Assembly (NCBI GenBank): GCA_030248215.1
Contig: JASANG010002241.1
Location: forward strand, 1-64,000
Length of the DNA: 64,000 nucleotides
DNA from: Enoplolaimus lenunculus
Lineage: Eukaryota; Nematoda; Enoplea; Enoplida; Thoracostomopsidae
Reading direction: 5' to 3'
A program made the translations under genes and the position numbers. Positions within the stretch are counted from its first letter, which is position 1. Each line of letters starts with the position of its first letter. Of the stretch, positions 14,701 to 25,400 are shown piece by piece. Under the pieces are notes generated by a model. That model did no database searches. It saw only the letters and a list, made by a program, of their open reading frames with translations, and had not been told where the DNA came from.

Positions 14701-15245
14701 GGCAATGAGTGACTCGGCGCAATGTGTGTACGGAAAATATTGCACAATTCACAGAAAAAACGTGGGTGCGCACTCGGGCTCAAAGCGTCAATTTTCTACT
14801 GCTGAGAGCCGGTATAGTAAATGCCTCCACTCCAGTGTCCGAGAATTAAAACTTAGTTTGATATGAAATCTTTGATAAAATGGAAATTATTAATGCGCGT
14901 GAGCGAATTACAGAATAGACAATTAACATCGTTTTGACCACTTTTGACCACAGTGTTTCTAGCAAATCGTTTTTGTTTCAGGTAATTGCTGCCGAAGGCG
15001 AACAAAAAGCAAGTCGCGCTTTGAAAGAAGCAGCGGATGTGATTGCTCAATCGCCTGCTGCACTACAGTTGCGCTATTTACAAACGTTGAACACGATTTC
15101 CGCTGAGAAAAACAGCACAATCATATTTCCGCTTCCGGTCGATTTGTTGCGGCAGTTTATGAATAAAGACACCAGGTCGCCAGTGTTAGGCACCAATGTT
15201 GTAGCACCAGAAACGACTGTGCCTCGAACGACCATGCAGCTGTAG
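8795..15245 (+). CDS. Stomatin (MEC-2/UNC-1/STO type), complete, 7 exons
   Basis: Monotopic membrane scaffold protein of the stomatin/PHB family; relatives bind cholesterol and tune DEG/ENaC and other channels. Exons: 8795-8909, 9985-10094, 10892-10964, 11443-11525, 12563-12766, 13606-13661 joined to 14257-14335, and 14982-15245. All phases agree, giving 327 aa. The ATG follows an in-frame TAA at 8750. Residues 50-74 form the hydrophobic hairpin (DVCGFLLLLLSWL) with the conserved Pro67 (CPLSIC) and cysteines that could be acylated. The PHB core starts VVQEYERAVIFRLGRL; later marks are YTKVDLRTVSFDVPPQE, NVENAHHSTRLLAQTTLRNM, RAMAAEAEAAREARAK and STIIFPLP. It ends about 50 residues after the core and lacks the long MEC-2 C-tail. 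Introns hold at least six small transposable elements. Family certain; orthology to MEC-2, UNC-1 or an STO protein not resolved. Confidence 0.93.
9223..9378. mobile_element. 8-bp-TSD MITE with TTAGGC core, family F1 copy 1
   Basis: Lies in stomatin intron 1. The ends are inverted copies of GGTAATGTTACTTTGAGGGG. The core is four CCTAAG units (TTAGGC on the other strand). Flanks AGTTTTGG and AATGTTGG are a likely worn 8-bp target duplication (6 of 8). It shares the block TCTAGATTACATTTTTTGC with the copies at 11944 and 16861. Confidence 0.8.
10511..10864. mobile_element. MITE in stomatin intron 2
   Basis: The inverted ends are ACTCTCTAAAACTTAAA and TTTAAGCTTTTAGAGAGT. The interior is rich in GTTTAAGT/ACTTAAAC. 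The right end lies 27 bp before exon 3, so the element supplies part of the intron's 3' sequence. Confidence 0.6.
10975..11195. mobile_element. MITE, ATTCTCAAATGTG family, copy 1
   Basis: About 220 bp with roughly 45-bp imperfect inverted ends (GGCCCGTATTCTCAAATGTG against the inverted ATATTCTCAAATGTGTATAG). It starts 10 bp after the donor of stomatin exon 3. A second copy is at 12307-12526 and a diverged one near 7496-7713. Confidence 0.65.
11944..12135. mobile_element. 8-bp-TSD MITE with TTAGGC core, family F1 copy 2
   Basis: Lies in stomatin intron 4. Ends are GGCCCATGTTACTTTAGGGG and its inverted counterpart (TTAAGTAACATTGGCC). A perfect 8-bp target duplication GAAGTTGT flanks it at 11936-11943 and 12136-12143. 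Two runs of TTAGGC units lie inside. The duplication length fits hAT, Merlin or P-type transposases. Confidence 0.88.
12307..12526. mobile_element. MITE, ATTCTCAAATGTG family, copy 2
   Basis: Same size and inverted ends as the copy at 10975 (GCCCGTATTTTCAAATGT; CACATTTGAAAATACTGGCC). It stops 36 bp before stomatin exon 5. Confidence 0.6.
13129..13516. mobile_element. MITE with GTGGCGGATCC ends, nested with a TACTGTA half copy
   Basis: Lies in stomatin intron 5. The left CAGTGGCGGATCCATGGGGG and right GATCCTGGATCCGCCAC ends are inverted repeats followed by C-rich/G-rich blocks. A truncated, reversed TACTGTA-family copy occupies about 13248-13446, so one element appears to have inserted into the other. 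Confidence 0.6.
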
Positions 15246-15285
15246 AAAGTCGTAGTGTTTTTTGGCTACTGAAACATTTGTCTGC

Positions 15286-15291
15286 AATAAA
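15286..15291 (+). promoter_or_regulatory. Polyadenylation signal of stomatin gene
   Basis: AATAAA lies 41 bp after the stomatin stop codon, the usual place for a 3'-end signal in compact invertebrate 3' UTRs. Confidence 0.7.
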
Positions 15292-17160
15292 TGTGAAAAA
15301 AACGGAGAAAACAACTTAGATGTGGCTACAGTTGCCAAAAATGACGTGGCTTATAAGCGAGAAAATTTTTCAGCGTCTTTGGATGCTTACAAGATGTGTT
15401 ATTGGTGAATTACATTGCTACATCTCCACTGACTTTATGTGGCTTCAAACAGTGGCAATGGCGTAAAATAGCTTCAATTCAAGGATTTTATTTTTGTTCA
15501 CTTTTAGAGGAATGCCGTTTTCTGCGAAGTTTGCTATCGAGTTGTGGATTAAGCTTAAGACTTGTTTTAAGTTTTAAACTGGTACGCTGAGCATTACGCT
15601 TAAGTTAGGCTCCATCTTAGGAATACGGTTAGCCTACTATTATGCCCCTTGAATTAACCTTGGCTGAGAGTTTGACACATTTCTGAGTTACAGCTTTAAT
15701 ATGTAATATGTGCAACAGGCAGGATAAATGGGTTAATTCAAGGACTAATGACAAATTTGACCAATACAGATGTACTGTGTCTTGGCTTTTGTCTAATTTT
15801 GGTACAAAAATTTAATGGTAGCATGGGACCGTGAAAAATGTTTAGTTTTACTTATTGCAAGATGAGCTGGCTACTGGTCTGTGCATAAGGGCCTCAGAAG
15901 CTTGAGCAGTGTTCTTTGCGTTGTACAGTTTCAGTTGCAGGACAGATTTTGAATAAAAAAGTAACTTTTGCAACTTACTGCAAAAAATTTTTTGTGTATA
16001 ATTTTTGTACTTTAGTTATATTTACTATTTTTAATTATTAAAAATTAAAGTAAAGGGCGCTATATATTTCCGCTAGAAATTACAGCTTAAAAGGTTGAGT
16101 TTAGCCATTTGCGACTAAGAATATGTTAAGCAGCTAAATGCAAACTGTGTACGCGCAATAAATACATAATGACCAAATGATATACGCTATACATAACCGA
16201 ACCTAGAATTTGACACTTGTCATCATTGAGTTAAGTTATGAAATATATTTTCCTTGTATTAATAACTGTGGCGAATTTTCTCGGTTTTCCTTCTCGCTGC
16301 ATGCAGATTACTAGTATTTGACCCATGCCGCGTATAGCAGTTTGCCCACTGGAAGACAGGGGAACTTAGAGTCGAAACGGATTAGGCTTAGGCTTAATAA
16401 AAGGCATATGATTTGGCTTAGGCGTTAGGTTTAACCTTAGGTTTAGACTTATGCTTAGTGGAAAGTTTTTCTGGACCAAATCGTATATAAATTAAATGGT
16501 CGATTCAGGCCCATGTTAAGGATGACGTTTACCGAAAGGCTAACATAAGCCTGAGCCTAAACGTTTGAGCCGAATCCAAAGAACAAATCCTAAATGTAGG
16601 GAAAGGTATGCAAGATCTATTGAATTGCTACGGTGTATTAAGTGAGAAAAGTTTCTGGCGCACACAAGTGATTTTTACCTTGGCATTTTTTACGCCTGAT
16701 GTCTGTTGAACGCTTAAACTGACCGTGCAAATTAGCAAAAAAATCCGCTAAAACTAAAAATTATTCTGCAACAATATCCGTGCTGTTTAAATTTTAGTGA
16801 ACTGACCACTAACCTTAGTGAAATATTTTGATTATTTGATCAGTACTCATCATTCATATTGGCCCTTGTTACTTTAAGGGGCGTCCAAATTTCTGGTGGG
16901 TCTATAAGAGTACGTGTAGATTCTAGATTACATTTTTTGCTTAGGCTTAGGCTTAGGCTTAGGAATACGCTTAATTTGTAAGCTTAGGCTTAGGAATACG
17001 CTTAATTTGTAGGCTTAGGCTTAGGAATACGCTTAATTTGCTGTTACTCCGCTTAAAGTAACACTGGCCTTCATGTTTATATCGCACCACTAGTGCAGAA
17101 AATGTAATTTTTGACTTTAAAAGTCATATTTGTAATATCAAAAGTTTACGCATGTTTCTA
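15292..17160. other. Intergenic stretch with TTAGGC-like debris
   Basis: No gene seen. Worn TTAGGC-like rows occur near 15545-15640 and 16380-16570 without clear inverted ends, and one intact F1 element at 16861-17069. Confidence 0.5.
16861..17069. mobile_element. 8-bp-TSD MITE with TTAGGC core, family F1 copy 3
   Basis: Inverted ends GGCCCTTGTTACTTTAAGGG and GCTTAAAGTAACACTGGCC. Target duplication TTCATATT/TTCATGTT (7 of 8). The core is expanded: four TTAGGC units, then repeats of a roughly 30-bp unit ending AATACGCTTAATTTG. It lies about 90 bp from the piggyBac insertion. Confidence 0.85.
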
Positions 17161-18869
17161 TTAACCCTCAATGGCCCGACAGTCTACATATGTAGACATA
17201 ACCAGTTCGGCAATTGATTGTTCGGCAGGTGCTATAGTTAAGAATCTATTGTTTAATTTCCATCGATAATTATTCTGTTATAGTAGTATAAAAAACTTAT
17301 AGCATTGTGGGAACAAAAGTTTGCTGTACAGTGAGTCATATACCTATATAACCCGACCGTCTACATATGTAGACAGATGTTGATTTGATCATAGTTTGAG
17401 TTTTGACAAGAATTGGAACGTTTTGTTCTTACACACGGTTTTGTATGGTGAGGTAAAGTCAGGGAAATGTCAGGTTTGCATAAATTATCTTTGACTGAGG
17501 TCGTACGACGTGTATTAGAACCAAGTGATTCAGAGACAGAAGATGACAAACCGGACGACAATAGTTCAAATGACGACTCAGAATCAGTTGAGTTAGGTCA
17601 ATGCAGTAGTGAAGAGGCTGCTATTTATGAGCAAGATAGTGATGGTGAATTACAAAAACAATCGGACGCATCTAGTAGTGAGTTGAGCGATATGGACGAG
17701 ACTTCTAGTGGATGGAAGTAATGTGTTTTTGTCAGCGACGCGTGTTGAGTGGCATTCTACAACACCGCCTGTCCGTGTGTTAGCTAGAAATATAATTCGC
17801 TTTCGCGAAGGCACTGCAGTAAACCCTACAACAGAGTCAGAAGCATTTTATCTTTATATAAACGAGCCCATTTTACATACAATTCAGCGACTCACTAGTA
17901 GGCGACTGCGGGCGCGCAATTTTTCAACGCTACCAATGTGTGAGCTGAAAGCTTGGCTTGGGGTGGTAATCAGAGCTGGTGCAGATCGCGATAACATGTC
18001 TCCAGTGCACAGGCACAATAATGGCAAATCGCCGCAGCGTACCTCCGGTGCTAAAGTCAACAAAAGAACAAGAGGTCTATAGCACCCGATTTTTATGGGA
18101 CCACAATAACCGCATAATGTTGGCGTCTTATTGTCCAAAGAAAAATAAAAATGTGCTATTACTAAGTTCAGTTAATGTGAAAAACGAAGTTTGCACCAGC
18201 AGAGAGGACAAAAAACCAGCAGTTATCTTGGATTATAATTTGGGAAAAGGCGGGGTTGATGAAATGGACTCTTGCATTGATGATTTTACCTGCAAACGCA
18301 AAACGAATCGTTATCCTCTAGTCTGCGTTTTCAATATGATTGATATTGCGTTGCACAACGCATTCATTGTCATGAAACTGAACGGATATCAAAAGTCACG
18401 CAATGTTTTCATGAAAAAAGTAGCCGAACAACTAGCGCAAGACAATATGACCAAACGTTACAGTAGTGAAAAAATTTACGCAAAATCAAAGGATTCATTT
18501 ATGGCTTACGGGCTGCCTCAAAAGCGAAACGAACCTTCTACATCTGGTAAACCGACCAAATGTCAGGTCACAAGTTGTCGCAAATCTACGAGATTGAGCT
18601 GTTCGTCATGTGGAAAACAAGTGTGCAAGGACCACATGAATCGCACCATAACGTGCAACGACTGTGCTTAACTGGACAACGCGCCCGCAGTGGGAGGCTG
18701 GACGGGGAGCGGGTGGAACTCCGCCAGAACACTAGTTCTGACTGTCTCAAGCCAGTTAAAGGAGGAGAGCACCCTGAGATAAGCCAAAACTAACGCTAGT
18801 TGTGTTGTCTACATATGTAGACCGTTGGGCTGATTAAGGTGAAAATTTTGACGGGCCGTTGAGGGTTAA
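17161..18869 (+). mobile_element. piggyBac transposon, internally deleted, TTAA-flanked
   Basis: Both outer ends are TTAA. Terminal inverted repeats are CCCTCAATGGCCCG and CGGGCCGTTGAGGG. A 16-bp palindrome GTCTACATATGTAGAC occurs at 17182-17197, 17359-17374 and 18807-18822, a likely transposase-binding site. The element is about 1.7 kb, shorter than the usual 2.3-2.5 kb for autonomous piggyBacs, because the middle of the transposase gene is missing. It cannot make active transposase, but both ends look intact enough to be moved in trans. Confidence 0.95.
17467..18671 (+). pseudogene. piggyBac transposase remnant
   Basis: Cut-and-paste transposase (DDE/D RNase-H-like fold), here non-functional. 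The frame starts MSGLHKLSLTEVVRRVLEP with an acidic serine-rich N-terminus, meets a stop at 17719-17721 and resumes one frame over from about 17708 (FREGTAVNPTTESEAFYLYI). Near 17975 the sequence jumps from the early catalytic domain to GTIMANRRSVPPVLK; roughly 200 residues that carry the first two catalytic Asp are lost. The later Asp motif is present (NLGKGGVDEMD, about 18238-18270). The C-terminal cysteine-rich domain is complete (CQVTSC, CSSCGKQVCKDH, TCNDC; 18553-18671). Confidence 0.93.
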
Positions 18870-19379
18870 ACGTTTTCGTTACAAATTAAGGCCAATATAT
18901 TGATCGGTACAAGATTGGATTTTTGAAATTAATATAAAACTTTTTAAAATAAAACTGATTACTAGAAAGAAGCGGCGTGGTATCCATTCGCTTAGAGATG
19001 TTGTCAAGTCAATACTAAACTGTGCGAGGTTTACTTCAATTCCAAACATACAAAAATTAATCCTTCCATTCGTTTACGAATTTTCAACTCAATTCCAGGT
19101 AACTAAATTTTGTAATGCAACTTTTGTTTCTAAATATAAGTAAAAAATTTTCGCACCTCTCTGTTTTACAGCAGCCAGTCTGGTAACTGATCAGTTTTGA
19201 GAAACATCTCAGTAAAAAAAGTTTTATGTAAACGAATAAACAACAAGCAATTTACCTTATTTCTCTCACACTGTGCTTTTAGTTACAGGCTAATTAGGGT
19301 CTGATGCTGTTTACTGAAAACAGCAACTTTGTCCATTACACAGCTGTTGATTACGAAAACCATGGTTTAGCACCTGCTA

Positions 19380-20440
19380 GCTTTAGAAATCAAACCTGGG
19401 GTTTAAGCGTTAATACGCACACAAATAATTCCTGGAATCGACTGATCGATGCTGTTCTATAAGACACGATTGATCACACAAAAAAGTATTTCTGAATTTA
19501 TTCAGAAAAGTATTTTCTGTGGCATATCTGACATGTTTTTTCTTAAATTTAAGACAATTTTTCAAAAAATAACTGCAAAACGTTTATTTTCTGACTTTAT
19601 TTCAAAACTTTTCTGAAATATTTGCTGTTATAACAGAAATACTTTTCAAGTGTAACTTCCTAATCATATTAAATGTAAGAAATTTTTTCTTAAATATCAG
19701 AAATAGTATTTTCAGTGTAACGCAACATGCGATTTGACTTTGACAAATGACAGGTTAAATTTTTTAACTACTCAGTTGCAACAAAACAAGACAGTACTGT
19801 GATTATTGCAAACGATGACCCGGCCGTTCAGAAATTTGAGTATGATTTTACATCAATTGACAAGTTATATTTGCATACTTTTATGCACATTTGACTTCAT
19901 CGATTGAAGACAAATTAAAAATGGCACCTGCTGTATCACTTGTGATAACTCGCATTCAGGACTTTTAAAGTGAAATATTCGGTGTCATCGGAGCGTTAAG
20001 ACATTAACCACCAACCTTGCAAATATAAACAAAAAAGACATTCAAGCGCTGTGTTTGTATTTGCCTATAGATTGTTTAATAATTTTAGACTTCAATGGTG
20101 GCTAATATCTAAGTGGTAAATGTGAACTGCGACAGTTCTTGTTGTAATAGCGTCTTTTCTGTTTCAGCAACGTATGATTCCTGGCAAATTCGGCACAACA
20201 TTATTGCTCAACTGCTGAATTTGTACTTGTCAGCTTTTCAACCTTGTTTTCTACACTAATTTACTTTTACGTCACCAAATATCGAATACAACTCTACTGA
20301 CGAGGTGAAGCCGCTAATAAATAAAGGTGAGTTTGCGATTGCTTATTATTTCCCACCACTACAGTCAACTGAAAGGGAACTTTTCCTACATGCTGGTTTG
20401 CATCAATTTATCAACTCATACAATGCTGACAGTTGAATTT
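19380..20440 (+). pseudogene. Ionotropic-receptor-like pseudogene (paralogue of the 34922 gene)
   Basis: Three segments match the intact gene at 34922-36364 in the same order. At 19420-19470, NNSWNRLIDAVL aligns with NNTWNGLVDSLL. At 19721-19840, the text around GATTTGACTTTGACAAATGA aligns with the YDLTLTDD coding region. At 20089-20440, a copy of the exon-2 start (CTTCAATGGTGG after ATTTTAG) is followed by STDEVKPLINKGEFAIAYY against STDELKPLIRKGKYKVAYY. Stop codons, a short internal deletion across the membrane region and a MITE at 19474-19721 show it is dead. Confidence 0.85.
19474..19721. mobile_element. MITE inside the receptor pseudogene
   Basis: The ends are inverted copies of a TTACACTGAAAA/AGTATTTCTG type sequence. 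An internal inverted pair at about 19485 and 19630 (AGTATTTCTG/CAGAAATACT) suggests two nested or truncated copies. It separates two pieces that are continuous in the intact receptor gene. Confidence 0.6.
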
Positions 20441-21094
20441 TGTCTGCCCTAGAAAATTTTTAATCAGGTTGTAAGTCGTCGAAAACCCTTTTATGCCCCT
20501 CCTGAAAAATATTTAGCCCTCTCTATCAAGGTGACCTGACCCCGGGCCTGTCGCAAACAGTACTGTTAACGAACTGTCACAAAAAACATAATTCTTTTTA
20601 TGAGCACGAAAAACGTATTTAGCAATGCAAACCTGATTAAAATATGCTGGAAAGAGTTTAGGCACTGTGCGTCACTGTTCGTCACCAAACAGTACCGTAG
20701 ACGGGCGGCACCGGATGTTGACGGACGGCACCTGATGTGTCCAGAAGTACCGGGCCGCCGTAACAAACTACCAATATTGCTTAATTAGGACTATAGACTG
20801 GCTAAAAATCAGCAAAACCGTGAAACTAAACTTTTTGATAAAGATAAACAAAAGCCAGCTGCAGAGTCCTAGTTAAACTAATAAATCAGATAAACTTAAC
20901 ATGATAATAAGTATCCTTTACAACATGATGCTGAAACGTTTTGAAAACAGTATATCATTGGTGTATTATTTTCAAATTCTATTTTTTGTTTTCACTTCCA
21001 ATACCTCTGAAATGTAAAACATTCCAACGTAATTCATGCGATAAAGCGTTTATAGAATGTTAAGATAAATTACCTTACAACTAATCGCAGAAGA

Positions 21095-21332
21095 CGCTCA
21101 TGTATATAAACAAGGCCGGAACGTTTTCTGGCGGGACTGCAATACATTAAGCTTAAGCTTTAGACTATTTTTTGCTTAGGCTTAGGCTTAGGCTTAGGTA
21201 TAGGCTCATTCTTACGCTTAGGCTTAGGCTTGGGCTTCCGTATAGGCTCATTCTTAAGCTTAGGCTTAAGCTTAGGCTTAGGCTTAGGAATATGCTTGTA
21301 CTACTGTTCCGGCCCTGTTCTATACATGGGCC
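21095..21332. mobile_element. 8-bp-TSD MITE with TTAGGC core, family F2 copy 1
   Basis: The right end, inverted, reads GGCCCATGTATAGAACAGGG; the left end CGCTCATGTATATAAACAAG is its worn partner. GGCCGGAACGTTTTCTGG follows inside. Flanks GCAGAAGA/GCAGAAAA match at 7 of 8. The core carries about ten TTAGGC-like units in rows separated by a TATAGGCTCATTCTT spacer. Confidence 0.85.
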
Positions 21333-21479
21333 GCAGAAAATATAGCTGTTACTGCCGAGACATTGAAACTAACATTCTAAAAGCAGAGAGCGGTTAAGAA
21401 GAAAGAATTTTGCAATTAAACTGAAATTAAAGCAGGCAAACATACTTTAAAAGAACATCTATCGCTTCTTGTGTTGCAG

Positions 21480-21653
21480 CAGTTTTCTTGTGCAGTTTTC
21501 CGTATATTACGCATTGAATTTCAATACACTGAAACAGTTCAGCGATTAATAAGAAGAATTACCGGACTCAAACAAGTCGCACAAACGAAACACTTTGTTC
21601 CACCTGTTGCAAGCTACAGTAATGACGTAACAAGGTTAATTCAGGAATCTTGA
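21480..21653 (+). CDS. Exon-like open frame, possibly a displaced TTC23 C-terminal exon
   Basis: An acceptor-like TTGTGTTGCAG opens a 57-codon frame ending in TGA, with clear coding character (EFQYTETVQRLIRRITGLKQ, then VAQTKHFVPP, then YSNDVTRLIQES). I do not recognise it with certainty. From memory, the last TTC23 segment has a similar layout (helix, then a QxxxTxxTxxxxxG stretch). The minus-strand TTC23-like gene just to the right lacks its last exon and needs a phase-0 acceptor, which this is. But it lies on the opposite strand. It may be an inverted exon, a separate gene's last exon, or a relic. Confidence 0.4.
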   Translation, partial: QFSCAVFRILRIEFQYTETVQRLIRRITGLKQVAQTKHFVPPVASYSNDVTRLIQES

Positions 21654-21825
21654 TTTCCCATCTAACCGACATAAAAATTGAAATGTTTTATAGTAATTAT
21701 AGAGGAAGTTGAGCTTGATGCTAGTTTGTTTAACCACTTGTATATCTGTCGTTGTGTGGACAACAGCTTTAAAAACACACAGAAAACATTAAAAGTTTCT
21801 TAATGCTGTAACTAATCTGAACACA

Positions 21826-22212
21826 GGGTATAACGGAAGATCTGCCTCCGGCTCTGTAAGAAAATCAAACTGCATCTCTGTCAGAAAATCGACCTTCGGC
21901 TCCCGTAGAATTTTGGCCTGAGGTTCCGGGTAACTTTGGCAGTGAAATTTTGCATAGTTTCACAAAATTTATTTGTTTGGTGCGTCTGTTTTACGTTTTG
22001 ATGCAGTTTTGAGGAGAAAATTGCCGAGGTTTCGTAAAAAATAAGGGTGAAACGAAAAGATTTAACAACACCTACAAGTATTTGCAAAAATGAACAAATT
22101 AAACATCATTTCAAATACATAGTTTTGCCTCACCTCCTACTTCACCTCCCGCTCCGGCACATTTTGTTGGCCTCCGGCTCCGGCTCAGGAATTTTTCATC
22201 ACCGGTGGCACC
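21826..22212. mobile_element. CTCCGG-ended MITE, copy 1
   Basis: GGGTATAACGGAAG at the left and CTCCGGCTCCGGCTC near the right end mark a roughly 385-bp element with facing GC-rich ends and an AT-rich middle (TTTCACAAAATTTATTTGTT). Relatives lie at about 25890-26195 and 39911-40278. Confidence 0.55.
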
Positions 22213-22446
22213 TTACGAACATAATTTGTCACTACTATGTTTATGAAGTCCTATAGTTAGGACTCTGGCGTTAAATATTGGCATGTGTAAATAAGTTGCT
22301 ATCGTTCTGGCATAGGAACTGCATGCACTTTTATTCTGTATGTTCCTCGAATCCAACCTGTGAACCACCTTTAAATTTTTACTGGGCCTTGCGAGGTGGG
22401 TTTCGCTAATCCTCCTTGGTGATATTTAGTCTATTTAGCAACTGAC

Positions 22447-25400
22447 CTTCTGCAACAGATCTAGTGCTTCTGCAATTTGGCCCATTTCAAGGTAAAACGT
22501 TGCAAGCAATTTGTGAGCCTCCGCATTTTGATGACTATAATGGCCGAATGTATCGGAATACAAAGGCACTAAGGGATCAAGAGTCTGGATTGCGTCCTTA
22601 AATATGCAATTAAATGCTGGCATAAATACGACAGTTTATCAGTTGACGCTACAGTAGCACAAACGGCAGAATTTTGAGGATGACCAGAAATTAGGCGATT
22701 TCACATATTTCTTGACCGCTACTTAAAAACTAGTTTTATTTATGTAACTATGAATGGGGCTCTGGAACACAAAGTGTACAAAAGCCTTATGAATGTATTA
22801 AATGCTTGGTTCACACATATATGTGTTATAGTCGCTTCATATTTGAAAATTTGGCAAAACTGCCTCTCAATTGAGCCGCATGCAAGTTGCAAACGAATAG
22901 CCAAACGTAATTATAGGGTCTATAGTTTTCCAAAGGGTCATTTTCGTTTAATATTGCTGCATATATAAAACAATTCCACTTTATTTGACTTAATTTTCAG
23001 CCCTACATTACCTTTTCTAGATTAACGTTTTATAACATTTTTTCATTTGCAAATTAAAATAGAGTATTTCAACTTGAAAAATAGTATTCACTGTAAAATT
23101 AGTGCAAGTACCATTATTGATAAGCTCCAGCTAAATTATTGGAGCGACATTTTATTCAAAGTTCCTTGATTGTTTTGTACAGTCTGATTTGATTGAAATG
23201 CATGAAATCAAGAGTGCATGATACAAGAGTGTGCACCGGATGTTGCGTTTGTGGCCGACCCCTCTTATTTAGAGGGATCACTTGTAATACCCTTAAATAA
23301 AACTCCGGAGCGCTACAGCGATATTGGTAAACGTTGAAATTTTTGTTGCTTTGCACTTACTTATTCATTATTTTTTCAACCAACTGGCATATTCACAAAC
23401 TTCCGTTCACATACCTCAGTTTCTTCGTTATCACAAAGAAAATTAGCAAATTCTTCATAGCACCGCAGCGTTTTCTGATTGGCGAGTCCAAGATGAGACT
23501 GGTAGCAAGCACACGCCTCGCGGTAGTACGATTCGGCATCAGCTAAAATACAACAATTTGATTCGTTTTGAACGATGTTTCACGTCATATATAATACTTG
23601 ATATTTCAATCCTGGAATACGTGCCTAAATTACAAAGCGGTTTTCTGCACTGCTTAAATTACAGTACAGCTTACAAGACTAATATGTTCAGCTATGCATT
23701 TTTTATTAGTTGCATCAACTTAAACATATACCATTTTTAGTCTGGTCGTATCACTACTTTATCATGCGTAAATAGACATTACAAAATGATAACATTTTTT
23801 AATTTTGACTCTAATGTCAGTGACACGGTACGATACGTGCAGCGCTCGCATGCAACATCCCTACAAAACAGAAAATACTGCGGTGTCCGCTAGAAAACAT
23901 CTAATCGCCCGATGCCTTTTTAGATAGATGCGGACATTTTACAGTATTCCAACTCTAATTGGACATATGGATATTTGACGAAACAGTGTTTCAGACAAAT
24001 AATTCATTTACACATGCGGTAGGACCATTTCTATATATCACTGTTATTCAAAAACTTCTGATTCGTTATTTTGCAACGTGTCACCGACATAAAGCAGCTA
24101 CAAATACAAAGCACACTTGGTTGTAATGGTATCATGGCATGACAATTCGTCGCCTGACAACTCGTAGCCCGACAACTTGTAATCCGAAACTTTATCGACT
24201 CGACAATTCGTCGCCCATCATTATGCTTAGGCTTAAGTTTAGGCTTAGGATTACGCTGAGAATTTATGTAACGATATATTAATAAGCTTTAGGACACTGT
24301 TGGGCGACAAGTTGACGGTCGACGAATTGTCGCAGATTCGTTTGTAATGCTTCATAAATATTGTGGCCCATGTATAGAACATGGCCCGAACGTTTTCCGG
24401 CAGGACTGTAATATAGTACGCTTAAGCTTTAGGCTAATTTTTTGGCTTAACCTTAGGCTTACGCTTTGGCTTAGGCTTAGAAATTAGGCTTACGCTTTGG
24501 CTTAGGCTTAGAAATATGCTTAGACTACTGTTCCGTTCATGTTGTATACATTGGCCAATATTGTAAATAAAAATGTTTGAGCCATAAGCTAATTGCACGC
24601 CTTACATTTGTCATCAATCTTTAACGACGCAATAGCCATCATCCGTGCTGCATCACCCATTTGTTCAGTTGGTTTGTTGCTGTCTTCTTGTCTGAAATTA
24701 TCAATATTGGCTGGTTTCAAAATGTAAATTTAGAGTGTGAAACCCTGATTTCAAAAGTTAGAAAGTAAGCAACCTGAATTCCATTTCGGCTCCAGCACCA
24801 ACTGTCGTGTATGAGGCGAAAGAAACCATTAAAAAATTAAACGCCCAAAAGCTGGAAGATTTAGGGCATGAACGAACATAAACACTACCGCAAAATTTTA
24901 CAAAAATTCAATGTAACTGCATGTGTCGGATGGAAACGCCTTCTAAAATTAGACTTCATCTCTGTTTAAGAACCTGACTCAGCAATCCATCGTTTACCAT
25001 TTGCCAATTTTGTCTTAAGAACCGAAATTTTGGGCACTGCCGGGCGTAAAACATCATTATTAGCATATTCATAAGAATGAATCTAAGCTTAAGAAGAGCA
25101 AAGAAATATGTTGACATTTTAACCGTTTTTCAGTGTAAACTCATCCTTTTTATTTTCTTCATTACGCCACTGGTTTTTCCTGTTACCGTTAAACACATAA
25201 AAGAACAGAACTCAATGGACACCTTTACCGAAAGAACAATTTATTTTTCAATAGACTAACTTAAAATTTTTCTCCGCTAAAGTATGAGGTAAGTCTCGCT
25301 GACACAGACACTATATCCATTTATGTTTACATTGGAAACTGTAAACAGATGTATCTTGTCTCTGACATTAATACAGTCTTTTTGAAAATTAGTGGAACAT

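Noticed and set aside
16921-17045. TTAGGC rows read as a real telomere or a fused chromosome end
   Set aside because: Each row is short, degenerate and bounded by inverted repeats and, in several cases, target duplications, so it is part of a mobile element.
22260-22440. Short last exon of the TTC23-like gene (RNPPRKAQ then stop, or a 46-codon frame)
   Set aside because: Acceptors are weak and neither product resembles the TTC23 C-terminus; left open rather than annotated.
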